Assembly (NCBI GenBank): GCA_035512595.1 | Contig: DATKDU010000226.1 | Span: 1 to 18,807, forward strand | Length of the DNA stretch: 18,807 nucleotides | Origin: DATKDU01 sp035512595 | GTDB taxonomy: Bacteria > Planctomycetota > Planctomycetia > Pirellulales > Pirellulaceae | Direction: 5' to 3' | Shown here: positions 7,671-15,003 of the stretch, in pieces | Layout: the number at the start of each line of letters is the position of its first letter | Numbering within the stretch: the first letter of the stretch is position 1 | Notes under the pieces: generated by a model | Database searches by the model: none | Told to the model about the DNA's origin: nothing | What the model saw: only the letters and a program-made list of their open reading frames with translations | Program-made: the position numbers and the translations under genes

Positions 7671-7980
7671 GGCAGGTCTCCAGAGCTTGCACGGATACGT
7701 TCGCCGCCTGATTCTTGCCATGCTCGGCCGATTGTGCCAGCCTTGGAGCCGCCGATTTTCGCTGCGGTGGAGCGCAATCAAATCCCGCCGGCGATGGCAC
7801 CGCGGATCACGCGGATTTTCGTGCCGCTATATGCGCGCCTTTCGCAGTTCCATTTTCCCACCTTTTATTGATTGCGCTCAGCCGCACCGCGATAATCCGC
7901 GCTCAAATCTTGCGTCGGAGGCCTTACTTGCCGATAATGCTCGGGAGCATAAACCGCCGCCGATGCAACTTGGAGTCCCT
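7671..7980. promoter_or_regulatory. Divergent intergenic region (310 nt)
   Basis: This region separates the minus-strand oxidoreductase from the plus-strand DUF1501 gene. It contains the oxidoreductase SD (7678-7681, minus strand), a sigma-70-like promoter for the + strand (7868-7896) and the DUF1501 SD (GGAG, 7972-7975). I see no convincing small gene and no strong palindrome. The + strand frame stays open through it but starts with no SD and lacks any recognisable protein. Confidence 0.5.
7868..7896 (+). promoter_or_regulatory. Sigma-70-type promoter candidate for the DUF1501 gene
   Basis: TTGATT at 7868-7873 (4 of 6 matches to TTGACA) and GATAAT at 7891-7896 (5 of 6 to TATAAT) are separated by exactly 17 nt. 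Transcription would begin near 7903, giving a leader of roughly 78 nt before the ATG at 7981. The region is locally AT-richer than its surroundings. Confidence 0.45.
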
Positions 7981-9441
7981 ATGCCGAGCGATGGAAACCA
8001 CAGCCGCGGGCCAGCTTTGGGATTGGCAGGCCTCCTCGGCCGCCGGGATGTGCTGCGCGTCGGGTCGCTGAGCATTGCCGCTACGGCCGTGCCGGCCATG
8101 TTTTTGGACCAGGCGGCGGCAGCCGAGCAGAAACCGGCGGTTGATCAGGGCAAGGCCAAGAGCGTCATCTTTCTGTGGATGGCCGGCGGCGTCACGCACA
8201 TCGACTCGTTCGATCCCAAGCCCGACGCGCCGGTCGAATACCGCGGCATTCTGGGGGACATCGCCACGAGCATGGCCGGCGTGCGGTTCTGCGAGACGAT
8301 TCCGAATCTGGCGAAGATCGCCCACGAGCTGTGCCTGGTGCGCAGCTTTTCGCACGACAGCGACGACCACCTGCTGAGCCAGGTCTACACGCTGTCGGGG
8401 CGGAAGGTGAACATGACGCAGCTCTTTTCCGAGCCCAACATCGGCTCGATCATCTGGCACCTCCAGGGGTCGCGGAACGGATTGCCGGGGTACATCGCGG
8501 TCCCCGGCATCACGCGTCCCGGCCCGCCGCCGCACAACCTGTTCGTCGGCGGCTGGATGGGGAGCCAGTATGCGCCGTACTGCCTCGGCGGCTTGCCCGA
8601 GCAGCCTGATTTTGCGGTTGGCGAGAAGCTCTACGATCCACCCGCCCAAATGGAAGAGGATCTCAAGCCCAAGTCGCTGACCCTTGGCAAGGAAGTGCCG
8701 CTGGCCCGCTTCGAGGGGCGCGCGAACCTGCGGCAATCGCTCGATACGGCCCTCAAGACGCTGGAAGAAAGCGACCTGATGCGGGCGGCCGATGGGCAAT
8801 TTCACAATGCGGTGCGCCTCCTCACCACGCCGGACGTGCGGCGGGCGTTCGAGGTCGATGACGAGCCGGCGAGCGTGCGGGAGAACTATGGCCGGACAAA
8901 AATTGGCGGCCGCTGCCTGCAGTCGCGGCGGCTGGTCGAAGCGGGCGCGCGGTTCGTGATGGTCGATTACGGCTACGATCCCGACTACGGCAACGTGTGG
9001 GACAATCACAACGCCCCGGTGCAGAACCATCCGCCGATTCAGGAAATGTGCCGCCGGGGGTATCACCTGGCGGGGATGGACAAGGCGTTCGCCGCACTGA
9101 TCACCGACCTGGGCGACCGAGGGCTTCTCGAAACGACGCTGGTCGTATTCCTCACCGAGTTTGGCCGGACGCCGAAGATCAACGCCAACGGCGGCCGCGA
9201 CCACTGGGGGAAATGCGGCTCGATCTTCTTCACTGGCGGCGGCATCAAAACCGGCCAGGTCATCGGTGAGACCGACCGGATCGCCTCGCGGCCGACGACG
9301 CACCCTTACGGCCCGGCCGACCTGGCGGCGACGATCTACCACTCCCTCGGCATCAACCCGGAAGGCTTTGTTTACGACATTCAGAACCGCCCCCGCCCGA
9401 TTCTGGATCATGGCGAGGTGATGAAGGAAGTGCTGGGGTAG
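7981..9441 (+). CDS. DUF1501 family protein, Tat-exported
   Basis: A 486-aa protein of the DUF1501 family, related to the alkaline phosphatase/sulfatase fold and very abundant in planctomycetes; biochemical role not established. Residues 21-28 'RRDVLRVG' plus a hydrophobic stretch to about 42 give a Tat signal, with 'AAAA' before mature start. 'FLWMAGGVTHIDSFDPKP' (64-81) has conserved His73/Asp75/Asp78, 'EFGRTPK' begins at 393, and 'GRDHW' ends at 409 (Asp407/His408); these correspond to metal-site regions of the fold (inference). The start at 7981 is preferred over 7963 because GGAG at 7972-7975 is 5 nt upstream. In many planctomycetes such genes pair with DUF1549/DUF1553 cytochrome-like genes; none is present here. 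Confidence 0.92.
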   Translation: MPSDGNHSRGPALGLAGLLGRRDVLRVGSLSIAATAVPAMFLDQAAAAEQKPAVDQGKAKSVIFLWMAGGVTHIDSFDPKPDAPVEYRGILGDIATSMAGVRFCETIPNLAKIAHELCLVRSFSHDSDDHLLSQVYTLSGRKVNMTQLFSEPNIGSIIWHLQGSRNGLPGYIAVPGITRPGPPPHNLFVGGWMGSQYAPYCLGGLPEQPDFAVGEKLYDPPAQMEEDLKPKSLTLGKEVPLARFEGRANLRQSLDTALKTLEESDLMRAADGQFHNAVRLLTTPDVRRAFEVDDEPASVRENYGRTKIGGRCLQSRRLVEAGARFVMVDYGYDPDYGNVWDNHNAPVQNHPPIQEMCRRGYHLAGMDKAFAALITDLGDRGLLETTLVVFLTEFGRTPKINANGGRDHWGKCGSIFFTGGGIKTGQVIGETDRIASRPTTHPYGPADLAATIYHSLGINPEGFVYDIQNRPRPILDHGEVMKEVLG

Positions 9442-9448
9442 CATGTAC

Positions 9449-9496
9449 GACTGCCATTACGGGCCGTCGTTAGCGGGTCGGCCGGAAAGTCCGTCC
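9449..9496. repeat. GGCCCTTCCGGGCC hairpin repeat, copy 3 (decayed)
   Basis: The left half (9449-9468) matches the consensus GACGGCCCTTCCGGGCCGTC at 17 of 20 positions. The right half (9476-9495) matches the right arm of the 11244-11290 copy at 14 of 20. It begins 7 nt after the DUF1501 stop. Pairing between the arms is weaker than in the other two copies, so it looks like an ageing copy. Confidence 0.5.
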
Positions 9497-9605
9497 TACC
9501 GAATTGCTTCCAATTCCCCGCCGTTTGGCCAATAATGGGCACTGGCTGTCGAACACTGGAAGTGGCACCGCTCGTCGCGTCAAATCTTTTGGCGGAGATC
9601 CGTTG

Positions 9606-10535
9606 ATGTTCAAGGTCTGCCCCATCTGCCAGCAGCAAGTGGCCGTCTACGAATGGGCCGTTCACGAAATGCAGCATCGGGGGCAGCCGCAAATGCTCAC
9701 GGCCGGGCATGGCCGAGCCGGGCCGTCTGCGGCCATTGGCCAGGCGGCGGGTAAAGCACCGCGGATTTATCATCACCCCCGCTGCGGGCACGCGACCGCC
9801 CTTCCCGACGCGGCCGTCTACGCCCATTTGCAGGACCCGTTTTGTTCCAGCGACCAGGCGTACTGCTCCGGCTGCAAGGGTTACGTCTCGACCGGCGAAC
9901 TGTTCTGGGAAGGGACGAGCGAATCGCTCCTGTCGTACGATCGGCGGCAGAAGGCGGAGTACATCCGGGCCCACGCGCTCAATCCGAACGACTTCGTGTG
10001 GGATTCGACCGGTCCCGTGCGCCGCAAGTCGCAATCGAACTGGGGGGCGATCGTCGGCCTTGGCATTGGCGGGCTGGCGCTCGTGTGTTTATTGGGAGTT
10101 GGACTGGTAATCGCGCTGGCGGTTCGCTCGCATCGCAATGCGGCCGCTGCCGCTCGCCCAGTCTTCCCGGTGGTTCAGCCGGCCGCTGCCCCGATGGGGC
10201 CGCAGCCGGCTCGCGGCGTGCCCATCGCTCGGCCGAATCCGCTCGACGACATTCGCGTGCAGCAGGATGATATTTTTGCCGAAATGCGCAAGCATCAAGA
10301 GGAAGCGCGGCGGATCATGGAGCAGGCGCAGCCGCAGTTCGCGCCGCCGCCCTCTTTTGATCCTCCCGACTCTCCGTTTGGCGATGCGGATCCGGCCGCC
10401 GAAGCCCGCCGCAGCATGGAAGAGGCGCGGCAGCGATCGCAGAAGATGCGCGACGACCTGATGGAGCGCAGCCGGCAGCGGCGCGAGGAATCCCGGAAGC
10501 GGATGGAAGAGATGCGATCGCGGCAATTTCCGTAA
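9606..10535 (+). CDS. Zinc-finger / transmembrane / coiled-coil protein of unknown function
   Basis: I do not recognise this 309-aa protein. Residues 5-24 form a C2H2-like finger (C5-x2-C8-x11-H20-x3-H24). Residues 56-90 hold a second set of possible ligands (H56, H57, C60, H62, C80, C87, C90), so one or two metal-binding folds are likely. Residues 147-173 are one long hydrophobic segment (Gly/Leu/Val-rich). A Pro/Ala linker follows, and from about 225 to the end there is a charged Arg/Glu/Met-rich helix, probably coiled coil. With no signal peptide, the fingers are probably cytoplasmic and the helix outside, or the reverse (inference). Start: ATG 9606 with GGAG at 9594-9597; an in-frame extension to 9504 lacks support. 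The lipoprotein gene follows 20 nt later. Confidence 0.75.
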   Translation: MFKVCPICQQQVAVYEWAVHEMQHRGQPQMLTAGHGRAGPSAAIGQAAGKAPRIYHHPRCGHATALPDAAVYAHLQDPFCSSDQAYCSGCKGYVSTGELFWEGTSESLLSYDRRQKAEYIRAHALNPNDFVWDSTGPVRRKSQSNWGAIVGLGIGGLALVCLLGVGLVIALAVRSHRNAAAAARPVFPVVQPAAAPMGPQPARGVPIARPNPLDDIRVQQDDIFAEMRKHQEEARRIMEQAQPQFAPPPSFDPPDSPFGDADPAAEARRSMEEARQRSQKMRDDLMERSRQRREESRKRMEEMRSRQFP

Positions 10536-10555
10536 GATTCACTGGAGCACAGGTC

Positions 10556-11236
10556 ATGGCAACGAATCGACGGCGCTGGTTGCCGCTGGTGTGCCTGACC
10601 GCGGCTTCATTGGTGCTGCCCGGTTGCAAGCCGGAAATCCCGACCGCGGGGGGATTGGTGGCGACCGATCGGCCGGTGGAGTCAGCGGCAGCCGATGGGG
10701 TGGCTGCGGACCCCGGCGAGGTGGCGGCGGCTTCCTTGTCGTGGGAGCCAGTCCCGGCAATTGTTCCAGCACCTGCCTCCGACCAAACGCCTCCTCCGCC
10801 CAGCATTCCGATCGTCGCCAACCCGGGACTGATCCCGGTCGATGAGGCCAGTAGCCGCGGCTCGCAAGGGGACGCGTCGCAGCCCGCCGGCAGCCAATCG
10901 CCCCCCGCCGCAGTTCGCGGCACTGCGTCCATTCGCTTGTCCGCCGGCGTTGCCGTGCCGCAGAGCCTGCCGATGGGGACGGTGATGGGGATGAGCGTCG
11001 ATTACGCGATTGACGGCCCGCTCAACAACTCGTCGCGGTATGTGTGGGTGGTGTCGTCGCAAGCGGGTGAGAATGTGGAAGTCGCCATGCAGCCCAAAGT
11101 CACGGGGACGCTGCAATTGTTCTTTCTGAAGCTGCGGCCGGAGAATGGGCCCTTCAACTGCCACATCGACGAAATTTCCCCCGGCGGCCGGCGGACACGG
11201 GTCAGCAACGTGGCGACGATGCAGACGAATTACTGA
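10556..11236 (+). CDS. Lipoprotein of unknown function
   Basis: A 226-aa protein with an SPII signal: basic 'NRRR' at 4-7, a hydrophobic core, and lipobox L21-P-G-Cys24. Residues 25-120 are low-complexity Ala/Pro/Ser-rich, probably a flexible tether. The compact C-terminal part (about 121-226), beginning 'GTASIRLSAGVAVPQSLPMG' and including 'SSRYVWVVSSQAGENVEVAM', looks beta-rich, as in a small sandwich; no known motif is visible. ATG 10556 has GGAG at 10544-10547. The 20-nt gap to the zinc-finger protein suggests co-transcription, and the two may form an envelope complex (inference). Anchored in the inner or outer membrane; Asp is not at +2. Confidence 0.75.
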   Translation: MATNRRRWLPLVCLTAASLVLPGCKPEIPTAGGLVATDRPVESAAADGVAADPGEVAAASLSWEPVPAIVPAPASDQTPPPPSIPIVANPGLIPVDEASSRGSQGDASQPAGSQSPPAAVRGTASIRLSAGVAVPQSLPMGTVMGMSVDYAIDGPLNNSSRYVWVVSSQAGENVEVAMQPKVTGTLQLFFLKLRPENGPFNCHIDEISPGGRRTRVSNVATMQTNY

Positions 11237-11243
11237 TTCATAC

Positions 11244-11290
11244 GACGGCCCTTCCGGACCGTCGCCGCCAGACGGCCCGGAAGGGCCGTC
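11244..11290. terminator. GGCCCTTCCGGGCC hairpin repeat, copy 2, between convergent genes
   Basis: GACGGCCCTTCCGGACCGTC at 11244-11263 pairs with GACGGCCCGGAAGGGCCGTC at 11271-11290: 19 of 20 positions over a 7-nt loop. It occupies most of the 61 nt between the lipoprotein stop and the DUF1338 stop, so it can serve both transcripts. It is the best-preserved of the three copies, and TT follows it immediately on the + strand. Confidence 0.7.
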
Positions 11291-11297
11291 TTACGTG

Positions 11298-12236
11298 TCA
11301 CTTCACGCGCGTCATCTCAAACAGGTTCGTCGCCTGCGGGCCCAAAAAACCTTCGAACCGCACTCGTTTGCCGGTTTGAGGATCGACGCACTCATCGCGC
11401 TGGGCCAGCTCAAAATACGCGTAGCTCCAGGGCATCTTCTGCGGCGCGCCGCTATCGAGCACATCGACCTCGATGTTCACCGCTTCGGTCGCGCTCTGCC
11501 GCAGCTTGCTGCCGCGCTCCCCTTCGATTTCCTTCTTCATCGGCACGCCGGCAGCCGACAGGGCGGCGATCGTCGTCTCGATATCGTCGAGTGCCGGCAC
11601 ACCGTGCGAGTTGATCAACGACGTGAAGTGGTTGACGTTGTAGCCGTGGACGAGAACCCAGGCCGCATACTGGCTTGTGGCGTTGAGTGCGGCCACGTCC
11701 AGTCGCGGCGGCACTTGCCACGGCAGATCGTGAAAGATGCTGACCGCCTGGCGCATCAACTCGCCGCGGCCGCTGTCGGCCTGGTCGAGCCGGTGCAGTG
11801 CCGCCAGCACCTCCGCGGAGACTGCCGCGCGATGGCTGGCCACCGCGCGGGTGACGATCTCTGCCGCGGGGGCCGGCAATTCCCAGACTTTCAATTCGGA
11901 GATGAAGATCTTGGGAAACTGCGGGTGCGCGTGCTGGAAGTGGATGGCCGAGAGCTGCTTGTCCTCGAAGTAGTAATTGCCGGCGGCGCGGTAGCCGAGG
12001 GCCTCGAAGATTCGCGACACGCTGGCAATGCCGGTGTGCGGCTGCTGGCAGGCGAAGGTGCGGAAGGCGATGTGGTCGTTGAAGAACGTCGCGCCCGCTT
12101 TCTGGATCACCTGCTCGTAGGTTTGCACGTAAGAGACCCGCTGGCGATAGCGGTCCCAGAGCGTGTCGAACAGCTCGGCCAGAAACTCCTCGCGCGGCGT
12201 GGTGACGGCAATCGATCCGTGCGGGCCGGTGGACAT
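11298..12236 (-). CDS. DUF1338 / HglS-like VOC metalloenzyme
   Basis: A 312-aa cytoplasmic protein of the DUF1338 family. Characterised members (Pseudomonas putida HglS, plant FLO7) are non-haem Fe(II) enzymes turning 2-oxoadipate into D-2-hydroxyglutarate during lysine breakdown. 'FNDHIAFRTF' gives His55 and Arg59, matching the first metal ligand and the substrate Arg four residues on. 'VNHFTSL' gives His203, and 'YAYFELAQR' gives Glu276 as the probable third ligand. The start at 12236 has a strong AAAGGAG 6 nt upstream; the frame also has a start at 12266. No lysine-catabolism neighbour is present, so the substrate here is uncertain. It is divergent from the Uma2 gene. Confidence 0.88.
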   Translation of the reverse strand: MSTGPHGSIAVTTPREEFLAELFDTLWDRYRQRVSYVQTYEQVIQKAGATFFNDHIAFRTFACQQPHTGIASVSRIFEALGYRAAGNYYFEDKQLSAIHFQHAHPQFPKIFISELKVWELPAPAAEIVTRAVASHRAAVSAEVLAALHRLDQADSGRGELMRQAVSIFHDLPWQVPPRLDVAALNATSQYAAWVLVHGYNVNHFTSLINSHGVPALDDIETTIAALSAAGVPMKKEIEGERGSKLRQSATEAVNIEVDVLDSGAPQKMPWSYAYFELAQRDECVDPQTGKRVRFEGFLGPQATNLFEMTRVK

Positions 12237-12378
12237 GACGGGCTCCTTTCGCGGCTGCGGTGGCAATTTGCGGCGCCTTACTCCAGCGCGTAGAATCCAG
12301 GTAGTGAGCTTGTTTCAGTATACGACTTTCCTTGCCGGTCGCGTCCCGCCGCGACGCCAAGGACCGAGGGAATCGATC

Positions 12379-13056
12379 ATGTCTACGGTCCCCACGAACT
12401 TGCCCAGCGCCAGTGCCGACTTCACTGTCACCTATCCCACCTCCGACGGGCGTCCCATGGGCGAAACCGATCTGCACCGCGAGATCATGTTCGAGCTGAT
12501 CGAGACCCTCAAGGAGTTTTATCGCGGGCGGCAGGTTTACGTGTCTGGAAAAATCCTGTTGTATTACGAGGAAGGGAACAAGCGGCGCCACGTCTCTCCC
12601 GACGTGTTGATTACCAAGGGGTTGGAGATGCGGCTGCGGGAGTATTACTTGCTGTGGGTCGAAGGACTGCCGCCAAGCATGGTGATCGAGGTCACGTCGG
12701 CATCGACCCGCAAGGAAGATCTCCGCGACAAGATGAACCTTTACCGCGACGTCATCAAGGTGAACGAGTACTTTCTCTTCGATCCCAGAAGCGAGTACCT
12801 GAAGCCGCCGCTGCAAGGGTACCGGCTGGTGCAGGGGGAGTACGTGCCGATCGAGCCGGTGGATGGAAGGTTGCCGAGCCAGGAGATGGGGCTGCACCTG
12901 GAGTGGGCGGGACAGCATTTACGGCTCTACAATCCGGCCACGAGACGGTGGATACCGACTTTCGCGGAGATGCGGCAGGAAATCGAAGCGGAAGTGGCTC
13001 GCTTACGCGCCGAATTGGCGGAAAAAGAGAGGGACAAGCCCGGCGGTACGGCGTAG
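12379..13056 (+). CDS. Uma2 family putative restriction-endonuclease-fold protein
   Basis: A 225-aa protein with a Uma2 (DUF820, PD-(D/E)xK nuclease fold) domain over residues about 15-185. 'HVSPDVLI' carries the conserved Asp and 'PSMVIEVTSAST' the conserved Glu of the ExT/S variant, followed by 'DLRDKMNLYRD' and 'VNEYFLFDP', which match the usual 'D..K...Y...gv.EYWlvD' block. The last 35 residues form a charged coiled coil ('MRQEIEAEVARLRAELAEKE'), common in the family. Uma2 genes are multicopy in cyanobacteria and planctomycetes, with no settled function. ATG 12379 is chosen for GAGGG at 12366-12370; the frame opens further upstream into the divergent gene. Neighbours give no clue. Confidence 0.88.
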   Translation: MSTVPTNLPSASADFTVTYPTSDGRPMGETDLHREIMFELIETLKEFYRGRQVYVSGKILLYYEEGNKRRHVSPDVLITKGLEMRLREYYLLWVEGLPPSMVIEVTSASTRKEDLRDKMNLYRDVIKVNEYFLFDPRSEYLKPPLQGYRLVQGEYVPIEPVDGRLPSQEMGLHLEWAGQHLRLYNPATRRWIPTFAEMRQEIEAEVARLRAELAEKERDKPGGTA

Positions 13057-13368
13057 ATCTCATTTCAATTGCGCTGGTCGGCGCATTCGATTCAAGCGTG
13101 CTTACCTGCGGCGCCATGCTACTGCCAACCCAGTGCTCGCCATTTTCAAACGCAGGGTGCATAGAAGCAACCTACACTTTCCCGGCCCCGCGCAAGGGCC
13201 GCTCCCAGCGGCAGTTGCGCAATCGGCGTTGGCCGGGGCGGATTGTCAGCGAGAATAGGCCCCAACGGGCGAATACCAGGAAAATGGCTCGCATCGCGGC
13301 ATTAAACGCGAATAGCGGTCTATAGCGGCGGTTTCGTTGCCCCTAGCGAATGCACGGGAGAGAGCATC
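13057..13368. other. Gene-free 312-nt gap before the flotillin gene
   Basis: No gene is supported here. Visible structure: hairpin GCCGCT-CCC-AGCGGC at 13198-13212, the perfect octamer palindrome TTGCGCAA at 13215-13222, and CCCGGCC (13181-13187) able to pair with GGCCGGG (13231-13237) around both. This nested arrangement might end the Uma2 transcript or structure the flotillin leader. A GGAG SD lies at 13357-13360. No clear -35/-10 pair was found. Confidence 0.35.
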
Positions 13369-14988
13369 ATGTTACCTTTGGCACAATTCCTCGGCGTTCC
13401 CACCTACGGCTGGGTGGTGGTCATCCTCGTCCTGATCGTCATGTTCTTGATGACGATCTTGATCACGGTGCTCAAGCAGTTCAAACGCTGTCCAAGCAAC
13501 CGGGTGCTCGTCATCTTTGGCAAGACAGGCAGGTCGCAGCCAGCCCGGACGATTCACGGCGGCGCGGCCTTCGTCGTGCCGCTGATCCAGGACTACGCCT
13601 ATCTCAGCCTGGAGCCCATCCAGATCGAAGTGCCGCTCCGCGGCGCGCTGTCGTCGGAGAATATCCGCGTCAACGTGCCGAGCGTCTTCACCGTCGCCAT
13701 CGACACCAAGCCCGAGGTGATGCAGAACGCGGCGGTACGTTTGCTCGGTCTATCAGTCCAGGACATTCGCAAGCAGGCCGAGGAAATGATCTTCGGCCAG
13801 TTGCGGCAGGTGATCGCGTCGATGGGGATCGAGGAAATCAACCGCGACCGCGACAAGTTCCTGGAGCACGTGCAGCACTCGCTCGAGCCGGAGCTCGCCA
13901 AGATCGGTTTGCAACTGATCAACGTCAACATCACCGACATCACCGACGAGTCGGGCTACATCGACGCCATCGGCCAGAAAGCCGCCTCGCTGGCCATCCA
14001 GCAGGCCCGCGGCGACGTCGCCGACAACGTGAAGATGGGCGAGACCCGCGTCGCCGGCGCCGACCGCGACAAGGCGATTCAGGTCGCCAACGCCCAAAAG
14101 GAAATGTCCATCGGCACCCGCCAGGCGGAGCGGGATCAGGCGGTCCGGGTCGCCACGATGGATAAGGAGCAGGTCGTCGCCGAAAAGCAGGCCTCGTTCG
14201 AGCGTGAAGCGCAGGTGAAAGACGCCGAGCGGCAAATGCGCATCCAGGTTTCCGAAGCCGACGCCACGGCCATCGACGGCGAGAACCAGGCGGCAGCCCG
14301 CGTGGCCGCCTCCAAGGCGCAGCTCGCCATCAAGCAAGCCGAGGCTTACGAAGTGGGCGAAGGCCGCCGCAAGCAGGCCGAGGCGGCGGTCATGGAAGTG
14401 CAGAACAAGGCGCTGGCCAAGGCGGCGCTGGCGGAGGCCGACCGCGTCGAAGCCGAGCAGCGAGCCAAGCTGGAAGCTCCGGCCAAAGCCCAGAAGGCCA
14501 AGGCCATCGTCGAAGCCGAAGCAGTCGCCGAGCGCCGCAAGATCGAAGCCGAAGCCGACGCCAAGGCGATCTATGTGAAGCTGGAAGCTGAAGCCCGCGG
14601 CCAGTACGAAATCCTGGCCAAGAAGGGGGAAGGCCTCCAGCGGATTGTCGAAGCGTGCGGCGGTTCGACGCAAGCCTTCCAGATGCTGATGCTCGAGCAC
14701 CTCGACAACCTGGCAGACGCCTCGGCCCGCGCGATCTCGAACATCAAGTTCGACAAGATCGTCGTCTGGGAAGGGGGGGCCAATGCCAGCGGGCGCTCGG
14801 GCGTAGGCGACTTCCTCAGCGGCATGGCCCGCACGCTGCCGCCGATGATGCAGGTCATGAAGGACATCGGCGGCGTGGAGCTGCCGGAGTCGCTGGTCAA
14901 GCTCGGCGGCGACAAAGACGATTCGGCGGTCGCCAAGGCCCAGCCGCCGGCTGATGAAGGCAAGCGGCCTTCCACCGGCAAAGCGTAA
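13369..14988 (+). CDS. Flotillin (SPFH domain) membrane scaffold protein
   Basis: A 539-aa flotillin of the FloT/YqiK type. Residues 14-35 form one membrane anchor. The SPFH/band 7 domain spans about 45-225 ('IHGGAAFVVPLIQDYAYLSL', 'VQDIRKQAEEMIFGQLRQVI', 'LINVNITDITDESGYIDAIG'). From about 230 to 440 there is a long Ala/Glu/Lys coiled coil with EA repeats, and a C-terminal part around 'LDNLADASARAISNIKFDKI' typical of flotillins. Such proteins organise membrane microdomains and often pair with an NfeD-like partner; none is encoded next to it. Start supported by GGAG at 13357-13360, 8 nt upstream. Its stop is 15 nt from that of the convergent anti-sigma gene. Confidence 0.92.
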   Translation: MLPLAQFLGVPTYGWVVVILVLIVMFLMTILITVLKQFKRCPSNRVLVIFGKTGRSQPARTIHGGAAFVVPLIQDYAYLSLEPIQIEVPLRGALSSENIRVNVPSVFTVAIDTKPEVMQNAAVRLLGLSVQDIRKQAEEMIFGQLRQVIASMGIEEINRDRDKFLEHVQHSLEPELAKIGLQLINVNITDITDESGYIDAIGQKAASLAIQQARGDVADNVKMGETRVAGADRDKAIQVANAQKEMSIGTRQAERDQAVRVATMDKEQVVAEKQASFEREAQVKDAERQMRIQVSEADATAIDGENQAAARVAASKAQLAIKQAEAYEVGEGRRKQAEAAVMEVQNKALAKAALAEADRVEAEQRAKLEAPAKAQKAKAIVEAEAVAERRKIEAEADAKAIYVKLEAEARGQYEILAKKGEGLQRIVEACGGSTQAFQMLMLEHLDNLADASARAISNIKFDKIVVWEGGANASGRSGVGDFLSGMARTLPPMMQVMKDIGGVELPESLVKLGGDKDDSAVAKAQPPADEGKRPSTGKA

Positions 14989-15003
14989 GCGGACCGGGGC
15001 CGA

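Noticed and set aside
4349..9441. Sulfatase, DUF1805, oxidoreductase and DUF1501 as one polysaccharide-degradation cluster
   Set aside because: The oxidoreductase is on the opposite strand, strong palindromes separate the units, and there is no glycoside hydrolase, transporter or cytochrome partner. Co-location alone does not support a joint pathway.
7924..9444. Minus-strand open frame of 506 codons opposite the DUF1501 gene
   Set aside because: It mirrors a certain gene and has shadow-frame composition.
12379..13056. Uma2 gene as part of a defence island
   Set aside because: No methylase, toxin, helicase or other defence gene is adjacent, and Uma2 genes are scattered widely in these genomes without proven defence roles.
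13181..13237. Riboswitch or structured leader before the flotillin
   Set aside because: Only short stems (6-7 bp) and an octamer palindrome are visible, and no known riboswitch core is recognisable. Kept only as a note in the gap entry.
13753..14700. Minus-strand open frame of 315 codons, Gly/Leu/Asp-rich, opposite the flotillin coiled coil
   Set aside because: The apparent repetitiveness is the reverse complement of the EA-rich coiled-coil codons, not a separate protein.
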